Positions 18,689 to 27,786 of a stretch of 64,000 bases of DNA are shown one piece after another. Under the pieces are notes generated by a model. That model was not told where the DNA came from. It searched no databases and was given only the letters and a program-made list of their open reading frames with translations. Location of the stretch: NCBI RefSeq assembly GCF_000425545.1, contig NZ_AUDQ01000013.1, forward strand, positions 53,992 through 117,991. The letters run 5' to 3'. Both the position numbers and the translations under genes were made by a program. The stretch is from Sporosarcina ureae DSM 2281. Lineage in GTDB: Bacteria > Bacillota > Bacilli > Bacillales_A > Planococcaceae. Every line of letters starts with the position of its first letter. Position 1 is the stretch's first letter.

Positions 18689-20837
18689 ACCTGATTTCCG
18701 TAAAGTGAATATAGAGCAATCACTCAATGAACTCTCACAACACGCATTGTCAAAAGAGAATTTTTTAACGAATGAAGGAATCAATGTAGCGCCTGTCTAT
18801 ACAGCAAAAGACATTGAAAATACCGAGCATTTGAAAGACTTCCCCGGTATCGCGCCGAACACGCGTGGACCGTATCCGACGATGTATGTAGCGCGTCCTT
18901 GGACCGTTCGTCAGTATGCTGGATTTTCTACAGCGGAAGAAAGTAACGCGTTTTACCGTCGGAACTTGGCGATGGGGCAAAAAGGACTTTCTGTTGCGTT
19001 TGACCTTGCGACTCACCGTGGATATGACTCCGATCATCCTCGTGTAACAGGTGACGTAGGTAAAGCGGGTGTTGCCATAGATTCTATTGAAGATATGAAG
19101 ATTTTATTCGCAGGTATTCCACTCGATCAAATGTCGGTATCGATGACAATGAACGGTGCGGTATTGCCGATCATGGCATTTTATATCGTAGCGGCTGAAG
19201 AGTCTGGTGTAAGTCCTGAAAAGCTTTCTGGTACGATTCAGAATGATATTTTAAAAGAGTATATGGTACGTAATACGTATATCTTCCCACCGGCTATGTC
19301 GATGCGGATCATTGCGGATATTTTCTCGTATACGTCTGAAAATATGCCGAAATTCAACTCGATTTCGATCTCGGGTTACCATATGCAAGAAGCTGGAGCA
19401 ACAGCGGATATCGAGCTTGCGTATACACTTGCAGACGGCTTGGAATATGTTCGTACCGGTTTGAAGGCGGGAATCGATATCGATTCATTCGCACCTCGTT
19501 TGTCATTCTTCTGGGCGATTGGCATGAACTACTATATGGAAGTAGCGAAAATGAGAGCGGCACGAAAAATCTGGGCACAAATGATGCAGTCGTTTGAACC
19601 GAAGAACCCGAAGACACTTGCATTGCGTACACACTCCCAAACATCAGGCTGGAGTTTGACGGAGCAAGATCCGTTCAACAACGTCACACGTACATTGGTC
19701 GAAGCAAACGCATCCTCCATGGGTCACACGCAGTCATTGCACACGAACGCATTGGATGAAGCGATCGCATTACCGACAGATTTCTCGGCTCGTATTGCAC
19801 GTAACACGCAGTTGTTCTTGCAAGAAGAGACGATGATGACGAAAGTAATTGACCCTTGGGGCGGTTCATACTATGTAGAGAAATTAACGGAAGAGTTAAT
19901 GGAGAAAGCATGGGAATTAATTGGTGAAATTGAATCACTTGGTGGCATGGCGGAAGCGATTGAAACCGGCTTGCCGAAAATGAAGATTGAAGAAGCTGCA
20001 GCTAAGCGTCAGGCAAAAATTGATTCGAAGGCAGAAACAATCGTCGGCGTTAATAAATATCGTTTGGATACAGAAGATGCAATTGATATTCTGGACATCG
20101 ACAATACGATGGTACGTCAAAAGCAAATTGATCGCATTAACGATATGAAGGACAAGCGTGATGAGAAAGTAGTTCAAGCGACTCTTACGGCAATCAAGGA
20201 AGCGGCGAAGAGCGGTGAAGGGAACCTGCTTGCATTGGCAGTTGACGCAGCAAGAGCGCGCGCAACCATCGGTGAAATATCGGATGCGATTGAATCCGTA
20301 TCCGGCAGACATAAGGCGGTGATCCGTTCAGTGAGTGGTGTATATAGCGCGAACTTCTCAAATGAAGAAGAGATACAAGAAGTAAAAGATATGACAGATG
20401 AGTTCCTGGAAAACGAAGGGCGTCGTCCACGTATTTTGGTCGCGAAAATGGGTCAGGACGGACATGACCGTGGAGCGAAAGTGATCGCGTCGTCATTTGC
20501 TGATTTAGGCTTTGACGTAGATATTGGCCCTTTATTCCAGACACCTGAAGAGACAGCTTTGCAGGCGGCAGAAAATGATGTGCACGTCATCGGTGTGAGT
20601 TCACTAGCAGCAGGTCATAAAACATTGGTGCCGACATTGCGTGAAGAACTGAAAAAAATTAATCGTGAAGATATTTTAGTCGTAGTAGGTGGCGTTATTC
20701 CGGCACAGGATTACGATTTCTTGCGCAAGAATGGTGCGGCCGCAATCTTTGGTCCGGGTACAGTCATTCCAGTGGCAGCTCAAAAAGTCATTGAGGAGAT
20801 TTACCGACAGCTCGGCTATGAGGAAGTGACGGATTGA
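18681..20837 (+). CDS. mutB: Methylmalonyl-CoA mutase large (alpha) subunit
   Basis: This catalytic subunit performs the radical rearrangement of (R)-methylmalonyl-CoA to succinyl-CoA. The substrate barrel occupies about residues 40-540 (for example [15 protein letters not shown] near 57 and [11 protein letters not shown] near 391). The B12 domain carries [10 protein letters not shown] near 590, whose His is the lower cobalt ligand, and GVSSLAAGH further on. 718 aa. TTG 18681 has GGAGG upstream and overlaps mutA; its own stop overlaps meaB, so the three genes are translationally coupled. Confidence 0.95.
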   Translation: MSKPDFRKVNIEQSLNELSQHALSKENFLTNEGINVAPVYTAKDIENTEHLKDFPGIAPNTRGPYPTMYVARPWTVRQYAGFSTAEESNAFYRRNLAMGQKGLSVAFDLATHRGYDSDHPRVTGDVGKAGVAIDSIEDMKILFAGIPLDQMSVSMTMNGAVLPIMAFYIVAAEESGVSPEKLSGTIQNDILKEYMVRNTYIFPPAMSMRIIADIFSYTSENMPKFNSISISGYHMQEAGATADIELAYTLADGLEYVRTGLKAGIDIDSFAPRLSFFWAIGMNYYMEVAKMRAARKIWAQMMQSFEPKNPKTLALRTHSQTSGWSLTEQDPFNNVTRTLVEANASSMGHTQSLHTNALDEAIALPTDFSARIARNTQLFLQEETMMTKVIDPWGGSYYVEKLTEELMEKAWELIGEIESLGGMAEAIETGLPKMKIEEAAAKRQAKIDSKAETIVGVNKYRLDTEDAIDILDIDNTMVRQKQIDRINDMKDKRDEKVVQATLTAIKEAAKSGEGNLLALAVDAARARATIGEISDAIESVSGRHKAVIRSVSGVYSANFSNEEEIQEVKDMTDEFLENEGRRPRILVAKMGQDGHDRGAKVIASSFADLGFDVDIGPLFQTPEETALQAAENDVHVIGVSSLAAGHKTLVPTLREELKKINREDILVVVGGVIPAQDYDFLRKNGAAAIFGPGTVIPVAAQKVIEEIYRQLGYEEVTD

Positions 20838-21919
20838 CAGAAAAACAAAACGGACGAGATGAATCAGCAATGCATGTGATGCGCGGAATTGAATCCACAC
20901 ATGATGGATTTGTTGCCTCTTCACGTAAACGCTTTGTTAAGAAAGATCCATCTCACAAAAACTTGGATGTATTGCAACAGGAAATAGAAAATGGTTCTCG
21001 TTTGTATTTGGCACGAGGTATTACGTTGCTGGAAAGTACGAAGCCTAGCGATAAGAAGGTCGGTCAGGAAGTGTTGACTAACCTTCTGCCGAAAACGGGC
21101 AACTGTATCCGGATTGGGATTACAGGTGTACCGGGTGCTGGAAAAAGTACATTCATCGAGGCGTTTGGACTAATGCTCGCGGAAATGGGTCATAAAGTGG
21201 CGGTGCTTGCGATTGATCCAAGTTCGACATTGACTGGTGGAAGTATCTTAGGTGACAAGACCCGTATGGAGGAGTTGGCACGGCATAAAAATGCTTTTAT
21301 CCGTCCTTCTCCGTCAGCGGGAACACTTGGTGGCGTGCATAAGAAATCTCGCGAAACGATGTTACTTTGTGAAGCAGCAGGTTATGACGTCATATTGATT
21401 GAAACGGTAGGGGTTGGCCAAGGTGAAACGATTGTCCGCGGTATGGTCGATTATTTCCTATTGCTTGTGTTGACTGGCGCCGGTGACGAACTGCAAGGAA
21501 TGAAAAAAGGGATCATGGAGCTGACGGATGGTGTTGTGGTGCATAAGAATGACGGTGCCAATAAGCCGCTCGTTAAAAAAACGGTGCGTGAATATACTCG
21601 AATCATGCACATGCTGCAACCTGCTTCTCCCGAATGGACATCGAGAGTACAACCGGTTTCTTCTATAGAAAAGACCGGCTTAGAAGCGGTATGGGAAACG
21701 GTTTTGGAATTCGAAAAAGAAATGAAGGAAAAGAATCATTGGGACACAAGACGTCAGCATCAGACTCGTGATTGGTTCCATTCGATGATCCGAGATCACT
21801 TGATTGATTCATTTTTCTCGGAGTCAGGACGAAAAACGCAGGTGAAGGCACTTGAGGAAGAATTGCTAGACGGACATTTAACTGTAACAGGCGCAATTGA
21901 CCGATTGTTTTCTTCTTAA
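20834..21919 (+). CDS. meaB: MeaB/ArgK-family GTPase, methylmalonyl-CoA mutase chaperone
   Basis: MeaB proteins gate cobalamin loading and protect the mutase from inactivation. Walker A GVPGAGKS lies at about residues 98-105, LAIDPSS near 129, ETVGVGQGE near 197, and the base-recognition motif HKND near 236. 361 aa, with an N-terminal extension of about 50 residues before the conserved domain. TTG 20834 overlaps the mutB stop (TTGA); AGGAAGTG upstream supports it. The gene order mutA-mutB-meaB directly supports its role. Confidence 0.92.
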   Translation: MTEKQNGRDESAMHVMRGIESTHDGFVASSRKRFVKKDPSHKNLDVLQQEIENGSRLYLARGITLLESTKPSDKKVGQEVLTNLLPKTGNCIRIGITGVPGAGKSTFIEAFGLMLAEMGHKVAVLAIDPSSTLTGGSILGDKTRMEELARHKNAFIRPSPSAGTLGGVHKKSRETMLLCEAAGYDVILIETVGVGQGETIVRGMVDYFLLLVLTGAGDELQGMKKGIMELTDGVVVHKNDGANKPLVKKTVREYTRIMHMLQPASPEWTSRVQPVSSIEKTGLEAVWETVLEFEKEMKEKNHWDTRRQHQTRDWFHSMIRDHLIDSFFSESGRKTQVKALEEELLDGHLTVTGAIDRLFSS

Positions 21920-22036
21920 TTCCTGTAGGGATATGCTATGATTGAAGAGGATAGTCAAATTATGATCAGGGAAGTGTCGTAGCGGAACTGAAGAGGCTAT
22001 CACAATTATAGAGTACAAGAGAGGAGATATTGTAAA

Positions 22037-22477
22037 ATGACTATGAACTTTGATTTTTACATGAACGATATGACGAACCAAGCGAGATCCGAAATGGAAG
22101 CGAGCGGCTACAAGCAATTGAAAACATCTGAGGACGTAGAGGAAGCATTCAAGCAACCTGGTACGACATTAGTAATGATCAACTCTGTTTGTGGATGTGC
22201 TGGCGGCATTGCACGCCCAGCAGCTGCACACGCAGTACATTACGACAAGCGTCCTGATCACTTAGTAACAGTATTTGCTGGACAAGACAAAGAAGCAACT
22301 GCACAAGCACGTATGCACTTCGGTGAAGATCACATCCCATCTTCTCCATCATTCGCTTTGCTAAAAGACGGCAAACTGATCGGTGAAGTAGGACGTTTTG
22401 AAATCGAAGGACATGACCCAATGTCAGTCGTTGTCAATCTTCAAGAACAATTTGAAGAGCACTGTGAAGAACTGTAA
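22037..22477 (+). CDS. brxB: Bacilliredoxin BrxB (YqiW-like)
   Basis: Bacilliredoxins remove bacillithiol from S-bacillithiolated proteins. The family CGC active site is visible at C52-G53-C54 in [15 protein letters not shown]. The 146-aa length and DUF1094 fold signature are typical. ATG 22037 follows AGAGGAG. In B. subtilis yqiW also sits near the bkd genes, which is why BrxB rather than its paralogue BrxA is proposed. Confidence 0.9.
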   Translation: MTMNFDFYMNDMTNQARSEMEASGYKQLKTSEDVEEAFKQPGTTLVMINSVCGCAGGIARPAAAHAVHYDKRPDHLVTVFAGQDKEATAQARMHFGEDHIPSSPSFALLKDGKLIGEVGRFEIEGHDPMSVVVNLQEQFEEHCEEL

Positions 22478-22491
22478 TTAACTAAAGCGGA

Positions 22492-22589
22492 ATGCGCCGT
22501 CTAGTCTCGACAGACGCTGGAGGACCTGAAGCAAAAGGCCGAACTTGCCTTTTGAATCAGGGCCGAAGCGATCCGAGAGACTGGCGCAT
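22492..22589 (+). repeat. Multi-arm palindromic intergenic element
   Basis: The outer stem ATGCGCC/GGCGCAT (22492-22498/22583-22589) continues as AGTCTC/GAGACT (22503-22508/22577-22582) with a 4-nt bulge. A second perfect 8-bp stem, CAAAAGGC/GCCTTTTG (22532-22539/22547-22554), lies inside. The overall shape is a branched hairpin. It resembles the repeat sequences that pepper intergenic regions of Bacillaceae/Planococcaceae. A 73-codon open frame running through it is not credible as a gene. Confidence 0.6.
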
Positions 22590-22609
22590 GCAGCTAGAAG
22601 GTAATAAAA

Positions 22610-22640
22610 AACAGTTCGCATATTTTTATATGCGAACTGT
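22610..22640 (-). terminator. Terminator for the Prli42-like gene
   Basis: The perfect 13-bp stem ACAGTTCGCATAT/ATATGCGAACTGT is followed on the minus strand by TTTTTATTA. It lies just past the stop of the small gene at 22650-22745. Confidence 0.75.
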
Positions 22641-22649
22641 CATTACGAA

Positions 22650-22745
22650 TTATAAGAACATGCTGAGACCCATGACCATGGTAGATGCGATCATAGCGAC
22701 GATCATTAAGTAAACAACTGTTTTTTGAATTTTTTTATTACTCAT
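22650..22745 (-). CDS. prli42: Prli42-like stressosome-anchoring miniprotein
   Basis: This is a 31-codon gene: start CAT at 22743-22745, product beginning MSNKKIQKTVVYLM and ending GLSMFL, with one transmembrane helix after a basic N terminus. In Listeria, Prli42 is a 31-residue membrane protein that anchors the stressosome, and similar miniproteins occur across Firmicutes. Length, NKK-type start, single helix and the SMFL end all match. AAGGAG lies 9 nt before the ATG and a perfect terminator follows the stop. It is convergent with brxB and divergent from mce. Confidence 0.75.
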   Translation of the reverse strand: MSNKKIQKTVVYLMIVAMIASTMVMGLSMFL

Positions 22746-22868
22746 GCAGCAAAACTCCTTATGCGTTGGAATGGGTTTGTTTCTATTTTAACAGAAATGA
22801 GGATTTTCACAACTAGAATGGCTGTTATGTGTTCAGATAGTAGAATCGTAGTAAAAGGGGAATGTGCT

Positions 22869-23276
22869 ATGAACAAAGTAGATCATATAGGAATTGCTGT
22901 AAAAAGTATAGATGAATCAGTTAACTATTACATAGATACACTCGGTTTGACAGTCATCGCTATAGAAGAAGTGGCTAGCCAAGGGGTTAAAGTGGCGTTC
23001 ATTGATGCGCATAATGTCAAGATCGAGTTGCTTGAACCGATGACGGAGACAAGCCCTATTGCGAAGTTTATTGAAAAACGCGGTGAAGGGGTTCACCATG
23101 TCGCTTTCGGTGTAACGGATATTCGCTCAAGAATGAAGGAATTGGAAGAAAAGGGCGTTCAACTACTTTCAGATGAACCAAAACCAGGTGCTGGCGGAGC
23201 AGAAGTCGCTTTCTTGCATCCAAAATCATCATATGGCGTGCTCTATGAATTATGCGAAAAGACTAAGGGGGAATAA
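22869..23276 (+). CDS. mce: Methylmalonyl-CoA epimerase
   Basis: This 135-aa VOC-fold enzyme interconverts (S)- and (R)-methylmalonyl-CoA, linking the carboxylase product to the mutase. Metal-ligand segments are VDHIGIAV (His 6), GVHHVAFGV (about residue 77) and the C-terminal LYELCE (Glu). ATG 22869 is selected because AAAAGGGG precedes it and homologues begin with this VDHIGIAV strand; the open frame extends upstream to 22725 through the prli42 promoter region. The carboxyltransferase gene starts 3 nt after the stop. Confidence 0.92.
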   Translation: MNKVDHIGIAVKSIDESVNYYIDTLGLTVIAIEEVASQGVKVAFIDAHNVKIELLEPMTETSPIAKFIEKRGEGVHHVAFGVTDIRSRMKELEEKGVQLLSDEPKPGAGGAEVAFLHPKSSYGVLYELCEKTKGE

Positions 23277-23279
23277 TAG

Positions 23280-24827
23280 ATGAACATCTACGATAAAATT
23301 AATGAACTTTACGACAAGAAACGCGAAATCGAGTTGGGTGGCGGGGATGAGCGAATCATGAAGCAACACGAAAAAGGTAAACTTACTGCACGTGAACGTA
23401 TTGAAATTTTACTTGATGAAGGTACATTCGTAGAGTTGAATCCATTCGTTGTTCATCGTACACGTGATTTCGGTATGGACAAGCTAGAAGGACCTGGTGA
23501 CGGTGTCGTAACAGGTTACGGTAAAATCCATGGTCGTCCTATCTATTTATTCTCCCAAGACTTTACGGTATTTGGCGGGGCTTTAGGGGAAATGCACGCA
23601 ATGAAAATTGCCAATGTTATGGATTTGGCTGCGAAAAACGGTGCACCATTTATTGGTCTGAACGATTCAGGTGGCGCGCGTATCCAAGAAGGTGTATTGT
23701 CTCTTGATGGGTACGGGGAAATTTTCTACCGTAACGCAATCTATTCTGGAGTTATTCCACAAATCTCCGTTATCCTTGGGCCTTGTGCAGGTGGCGCGGT
23801 GTATTCACCTGCGATCACAGACTTCGTGATTATGACAGATAAAACGAGTCAGATGTTCATCACGGGACCAAAAGTTATTGAAACGGTCACAGGCGAGAAA
23901 ATTACTTCTGAAGATCTGGGTGGAGCAAAAGTTCACAACACGATCAGTGGTAACGCGCATCTTCGTGGGGCAAGTGAAGAAGAAGTATTGCAAAAAACGC
24001 GTGATCTATTAACATATCTACCACAGAACAATACAGAAAAGACGCCGATTCAGCCATTCGATGAGCAAGATGATTATCGCGAAGATTTGGCGGATACGGT
24101 TCCATTCGAAACAATTCGTCCATATGACGTGCGTAAAGTGTTGGAGCAAGTAGTGGATGAAGGTTCATTCTTCGAAATCCAGCCTGAATTCGCAAAGAAC
24201 GCGGTAGTTGGCTATGCACGCATGAAAGGTGAAACAGTAGGATTTGTCTGTAATCAGCCGAAAGTAATGGCAGGCGGACTAGATATTAACTCTTCTGATA
24301 AAATTGCACGTTTCATCCGTACATGTGACTCATTCAATATTCCATTGATTACATTTGAAGACGTGACAGGCTTCTTCCCTGGAATCAAGCAAGAGCACGG
24401 CGGAATTATTCGTCACGGTGCGAAGATTCTGTATGCCTATTCGGAAGCAACTGTACCAAAAATCACATTGATCTTGCGTAAAGCTTTCGGTGGCGCATAT
24501 GTTGCGTTGAACTCTAAATCGATCGGTGCAGACTTAGTCCTCGCTTGGCCGAACGCAGAAGTAGCTGTAATGGGTGCTGAAGGTGCGGCGAACATTATTT
24601 TCGCACGCGATATTGCAAATAGTGAAGATCCAGAAGCAACTCGTACTGCGAAAATCGAAGAATACCGTGAAAAGTTTGCAAATCCATATGTTGCAGCTTC
24701 ACACGGCATGATCGACGATGTAATTGATCCACGCGAAACACGTATCAAATTGCTTCAAGGACTTGAAATGATGCGCAATAAGCACGAAGATCGACCAAAG
24801 AAAAAGCACGGCAACATACCTCTATAA
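23280..24827 (+). CDS. Acyl-CoA carboxyltransferase, propionyl-CoA carboxylase beta / methylmalonyl-CoA decarboxylase alpha type (YqjD-like)
   Basis: The 515-aa carboxyltransferase transfers CO2 between biotin and propionyl-CoA. Two crotonase-like halves are visible. The N-terminal half carries GGGD, QDFTVFGGALGEMHAMKI and GLNDSGGARIQEGVLSLDGYGE; the C-terminal half carries GGLDINSSDKIARFIR, DVTGFFPG and KAFGGAYVALNSK. No biotin carboxylase or biotin carrier gene is in the window, so direction (carboxylation or decarboxylation) cannot be told from here. ATG 23280 follows AAGGGGG. It is in an operon with mce and the M20 peptidase. Confidence 0.9.
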   Translation: MNIYDKINELYDKKREIELGGGDERIMKQHEKGKLTARERIEILLDEGTFVELNPFVVHRTRDFGMDKLEGPGDGVVTGYGKIHGRPIYLFSQDFTVFGGALGEMHAMKIANVMDLAAKNGAPFIGLNDSGGARIQEGVLSLDGYGEIFYRNAIYSGVIPQISVILGPCAGGAVYSPAITDFVIMTDKTSQMFITGPKVIETVTGEKITSEDLGGAKVHNTISGNAHLRGASEEEVLQKTRDLLTYLPQNNTEKTPIQPFDEQDDYREDLADTVPFETIRPYDVRKVLEQVVDEGSFFEIQPEFAKNAVVGYARMKGETVGFVCNQPKVMAGGLDINSSDKIARFIRTCDSFNIPLITFEDVTGFFPGIKQEHGGIIRHGAKILYAYSEATVPKITLILRKAFGGAYVALNSKSIGADLVLAWPNAEVAVMGAEGAANIIFARDIANSEDPEATRTAKIEEYREKFANPYVAASHGMIDDVIDPRETRIKLLQGLEMMRNKHEDRPKKKHGNIPL

Positions 24828-24845
24828 CAAAAGGAGTCTTACATC

Positions 24846-25970
24846 TTGAATACACAACGATTACTCCAAGAATTTTTGGAGTTAGTAAAAATTGATTCTG
24901 AAACTAAAAACGAACGAAACATTGCAGATATTCTGACGAAGAAACTGCAAGAATTGGGCTTTGACGTAACGGAAGATGACACAGCGGAAAAGACAGGACA
25001 CGGCGCGGGCAATTTGATTGCCAACTTGCCGAGTACAGTGGCTGACGCGGATCCGATATTCTTTACATGTCATATGGATACAGTAGTACCAGGGAAATCT
25101 ATTCAGCCAATCGTCAAAGTTGATGGCTATATCTACAGTGACGGTACGACGATTTTAGGTGCCGACGATAAAGCAGGCATTGCCGCTCTACTGGAAATGG
25201 CCAAAGTGATCCAAGAGTCAGACAAACCACATGGTCCGATTCAATTCATTATTACAGCGGGTGAAGAAAGTGGATTAGTAGGCGCGAAAGCGATGAATCC
25301 GGACTACTTACACGCAAAATATGGTTTTGCGATCGACAGCGACGGCGAGGTAGGCGGCATTGTTACAGCTGCTCCTTACCAGTCGAAATTATGGACGACG
25401 ATCTACGGGAAAACAGCGCATGCTGGCGTTGCCCCTGAAAAAGGAATTTCTGCGATTTCACTCGCTGCTAAATCTATTGCAGGCATGAAGCTTGGCCGTA
25501 TAGATGAAGAGACGACTGCGAATATCGGTCGTTTTGAAGGCGGAAAAGCAACGAATATCGTTTGTGAAGAGGCTTTCATTTTATCGGAAGTTCGTTCGAT
25601 CAATCCTGATAAAATGAAGAATCAAATCGACTTAATGGTCGAGAAATTCGCAACGACTTCTGAATCTTTAGGCGGCAAAGCTGAAACTACTACACAACTT
25701 ATGTATCCTGGTTTCTCAATTGGGGATGACGAAGAAGTCGTGCAAGTGGCGATGAAGTCAATCCGCAACGTAGGACGTGAACCGAAGATCATGACGAGCG
25801 GCGGTGGAAGTGACGGCAACGTCTTCAACGGTATGGGAGTCCCCACTGTGACATTGTCTGTTGGTTATGAAGAGATTCATACGAAGAATGAACGTATGCC
25901 GGTGAAAGAGTTGGAAAAGCTGACGGAATTAGTACTTGAGATTGTCGGTCAAGCAATCCGCACGGTGTAA
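24846..25970 (+). CDS. M20-family tripeptidase T-like metallopeptidase (YqjE-like)
   Basis: This is a di-zinc aminopeptidase of the PepT/PepT2 group. TCHMDTVVPG (about residues 75-84) holds the first His-Asp pair, LGADDKAGIAALLE the bridging Asp near 108, TAGEESGLVGA the catalytic Glu-Glu near 140, and the GGSDGN...EIHTKNE region the C-terminal ligands. 374 aa, cytosolic. TTG 24846 follows AAAAGGAGTC. The mce-yqjD-yqjE order is the same as in B. subtilis. Confidence 0.9.
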   Translation: MNTQRLLQEFLELVKIDSETKNERNIADILTKKLQELGFDVTEDDTAEKTGHGAGNLIANLPSTVADADPIFFTCHMDTVVPGKSIQPIVKVDGYIYSDGTTILGADDKAGIAALLEMAKVIQESDKPHGPIQFIITAGEESGLVGAKAMNPDYLHAKYGFAIDSDGEVGGIVTAAPYQSKLWTTIYGKTAHAGVAPEKGISAISLAAKSIAGMKLGRIDEETTANIGRFEGGKATNIVCEEAFILSEVRSINPDKMKNQIDLMVEKFATTSESLGGKAETTTQLMYPGFSIGDDEEVVQVAMKSIRNVGREPKIMTSGGGSDGNVFNGMGVPTVTLSVGYEEIHTKNERMPVKELEKLTELVLEIVGQAIRTV

Positions 25971-26006
25971 CAGTCTCAACAAACAGCCTTGAAAGAAGGT
26001 GCAACT

Positions 26007-26471
26007 ATGCAAACTGTGATTGTACGGACGGGCAATGAAGAATATGCGCTTCCAGTGGAATCGGTAATATCCATCGAGAAACTGGAGTACGTCACACCGA
26101 TTCCTCATCTTCCTTCGTATTTACTCGGACTGATGAAATCGCGTGGCGAACTGGTTCCTATTCTAGATTTAAGTCAGATCCTGTATCATCAGGCGACCCC
26201 ACGGGATAATGATACGCACGTAGTGGTTGTGAAAACGGATCAGTTGGAAGTCGGTTTATTAGTGCTAGATGCAAGAGAGATCCTCGAATTGCCAGAAGAT
26301 CGGTTAACGTCTACTGCATTAAAAGCGTATTCCAAGACGCCTTACTTCGTAACAGTAGCGAATCTAGATGACCGTGTAGTGACGGTCATCGATCCAAATA
26401 TTATGGCGGATTCCCTCCATGGCATGGATGAAATATCCAGTTATATGAAAGAGCAGCACCAATCAAATTAG
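26007..26471 (+). CDS. Orphan CheW-like coupling protein
   Basis: The 154-aa product is a single CheW domain: EEYALPVESVISIEKLEYVTPIPHLPSYLLGLMKSRGELVPILDL is the typical beta-barrel coupling region (about residues 10-55). CheW links chemoreceptors to the CheA kinase. No che, mcp or flagellar genes are nearby, so its partner is unknown. ATG 26007 follows GAAGGTG; TTG 25989 is upstream in frame but has no ribosome-binding site. It follows the peptidase gene after 36 nt and could be co-transcribed. Confidence 0.85.
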   Translation: MQTVIVRTGNEEYALPVESVISIEKLEYVTPIPHLPSYLLGLMKSRGELVPILDLSQILYHQATPRDNDTHVVVVKTDQLEVGLLVLDAREILELPEDRLTSTALKAYSKTPYFVTVANLDDRVVTVIDPNIMADSLHGMDEISSYMKEQHQSN

Positions 26472-26506
26472 TAGGCAAAAAGAACATACATTTGATAAAA
26501 TGGAAA

Positions 26507-26541
26507 GAGTGGCAGACTGAAGTCGGTTTGCCGCTTTTTCC
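26507..26541 (+). terminator. Imperfect terminator after the cheW-like gene
   Basis: AGTGGCA and TGCCGCT (with AC/GT pairs and mismatches inside) flank a short loop and are followed by TTTTTCC. Confidence 0.5.
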
Positions 26542-26579
26542 TATTACATATTTATTTCCCAGGAAAGAAAGGTGTTTAC

Positions 26580-27770
26580 ATGACGGATCTGACAATCGCT
26601 AATCCACGGGTCATTATGCATCTTGATATGAACAGCTTCTTTGCCTCTGTTGAACAGGCTGCGAATCCTGAATTAAAAGGAATACCCCTAGCGGTCGCTG
26701 GCAACCCGAAAGAACGCAGAGGAATTCTTGTGACCTGTTCATATGAGGCAAGGGCATTCGGTGTCTACACGACTATGAACGTAGGAGAAGCTAAAAGACT
26801 CTGTCCGAATTTAACGATCGTTCCGCCACGTCATGAACTATACCGGCAAATGTCCGATTCAGTATTTGATATTTTACGGAGTTATACCGAATGGGTCGAA
26901 CCTGTTTCAATTGATGAAGCGTATATCGATACGACGGATATTGGCGGATTGACACGTGCGTATGATTTAGCTCAGGAAATCCAGATGCGTATTTTAGCAG
27001 AACTCGATCTGCCCTGTTCAATAGGAATTGCACCGAATAAATTTCTTGCGAAAACAGCGTCTGATATGAAAAAACCGATGGGTATCACCATTTTACGTAA
27101 ACGCGAAGTGCCGAAAATGCTGTGGCCGTTGCCAGTCATTGATATGCACGGCATAGGTAAACGGACGGAAGAAAAATTGCATAGCGCAGGTATTAAAACG
27201 ATGGGTGATTTGGCCACTGCAGAGAAAATCACATTGGAAGCCCTACTTGGCAAAAATGGTTTGCGCCTTAAACAACGGGCGAACGGAATGGATACACGGC
27301 CTGTCGACCCCGAAAGTGCGGAAGAACGTAAAAGTATTGGCAGTTCCACCACATTGCCTGTTGATCTAACCGAACTTGAAGATTGTGTTCCGATTTTTGA
27401 ACGGCTTGCGAAAAAGGTAGCTGCTCGACTGGAAACGAAACTGCTGGCCGGCATGACAATTAGCATTCAAATTCGTTATGCTGACTGGCAAAACACGACG
27501 AGAAGCAGAACACTCCAACAAGCGATTTATCTTGAGGAAGATCTTACGAAAGTAGCTCTTCAATTATTTCAGCAACACTGGAACCATGAGCCAATCCGCT
27601 TGCTAGGTATCACGGCGGCCAATGTCATCGAACGATCTGAAATGGTGAAGCAACTTACATTCGATAATTTTGAGCAACAGGAAAAAGAATATGAAATGGA
27701 TCAGTTAATGTCGAGTCTGACACAGCGTTTCGGAGATGGTATTATTAAAAAAGGATGTACGAAGAAATAG
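26580..27770 (+). CDS. dinB: DNA polymerase IV (Y-family)
   Basis: DinB is an error-prone translesion polymerase. The first carboxylate motif LDMNSFFASVE lies at about residues 15-25, the palm SIDEAYIDTT with the catalytic Asp-Glu near 105, and the HhH segment GIGKRTEEKLHSAGI near 190. A little-finger domain fills the C terminus. 396 aa. ATG 26580 has AAAGGTG upstream. The neighbours match B. subtilis yqjH (polY1) between yqjE and the rnz gene. Confidence 0.93.
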   Translation: MTDLTIANPRVIMHLDMNSFFASVEQAANPELKGIPLAVAGNPKERRGILVTCSYEARAFGVYTTMNVGEAKRLCPNLTIVPPRHELYRQMSDSVFDILRSYTEWVEPVSIDEAYIDTTDIGGLTRAYDLAQEIQMRILAELDLPCSIGIAPNKFLAKTASDMKKPMGITILRKREVPKMLWPLPVIDMHGIGKRTEEKLHSAGIKTMGDLATAEKITLEALLGKNGLRLKQRANGMDTRPVDPESAEERKSIGSSTTLPVDLTELEDCVPIFERLAKKVAARLETKLLAGMTISIQIRYADWQNTTRSRTLQQAIYLEEDLTKVALQLFQQHWNHEPIRLLGITAANVIERSEMVKQLTFDNFEQQEKEYEMDQLMSSLTQRFGDGIIKKGCTKK

Positions 27771-27786
27771 CAAGGAGGCAAAGAAT

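Noticed and set aside
22492..22713. A 73-codon plus-strand frame
   Set aside because: It runs through the palindromic element and antisense to the prli42-like gene; there is no ribosome-binding site and the residues follow the repeat structure.
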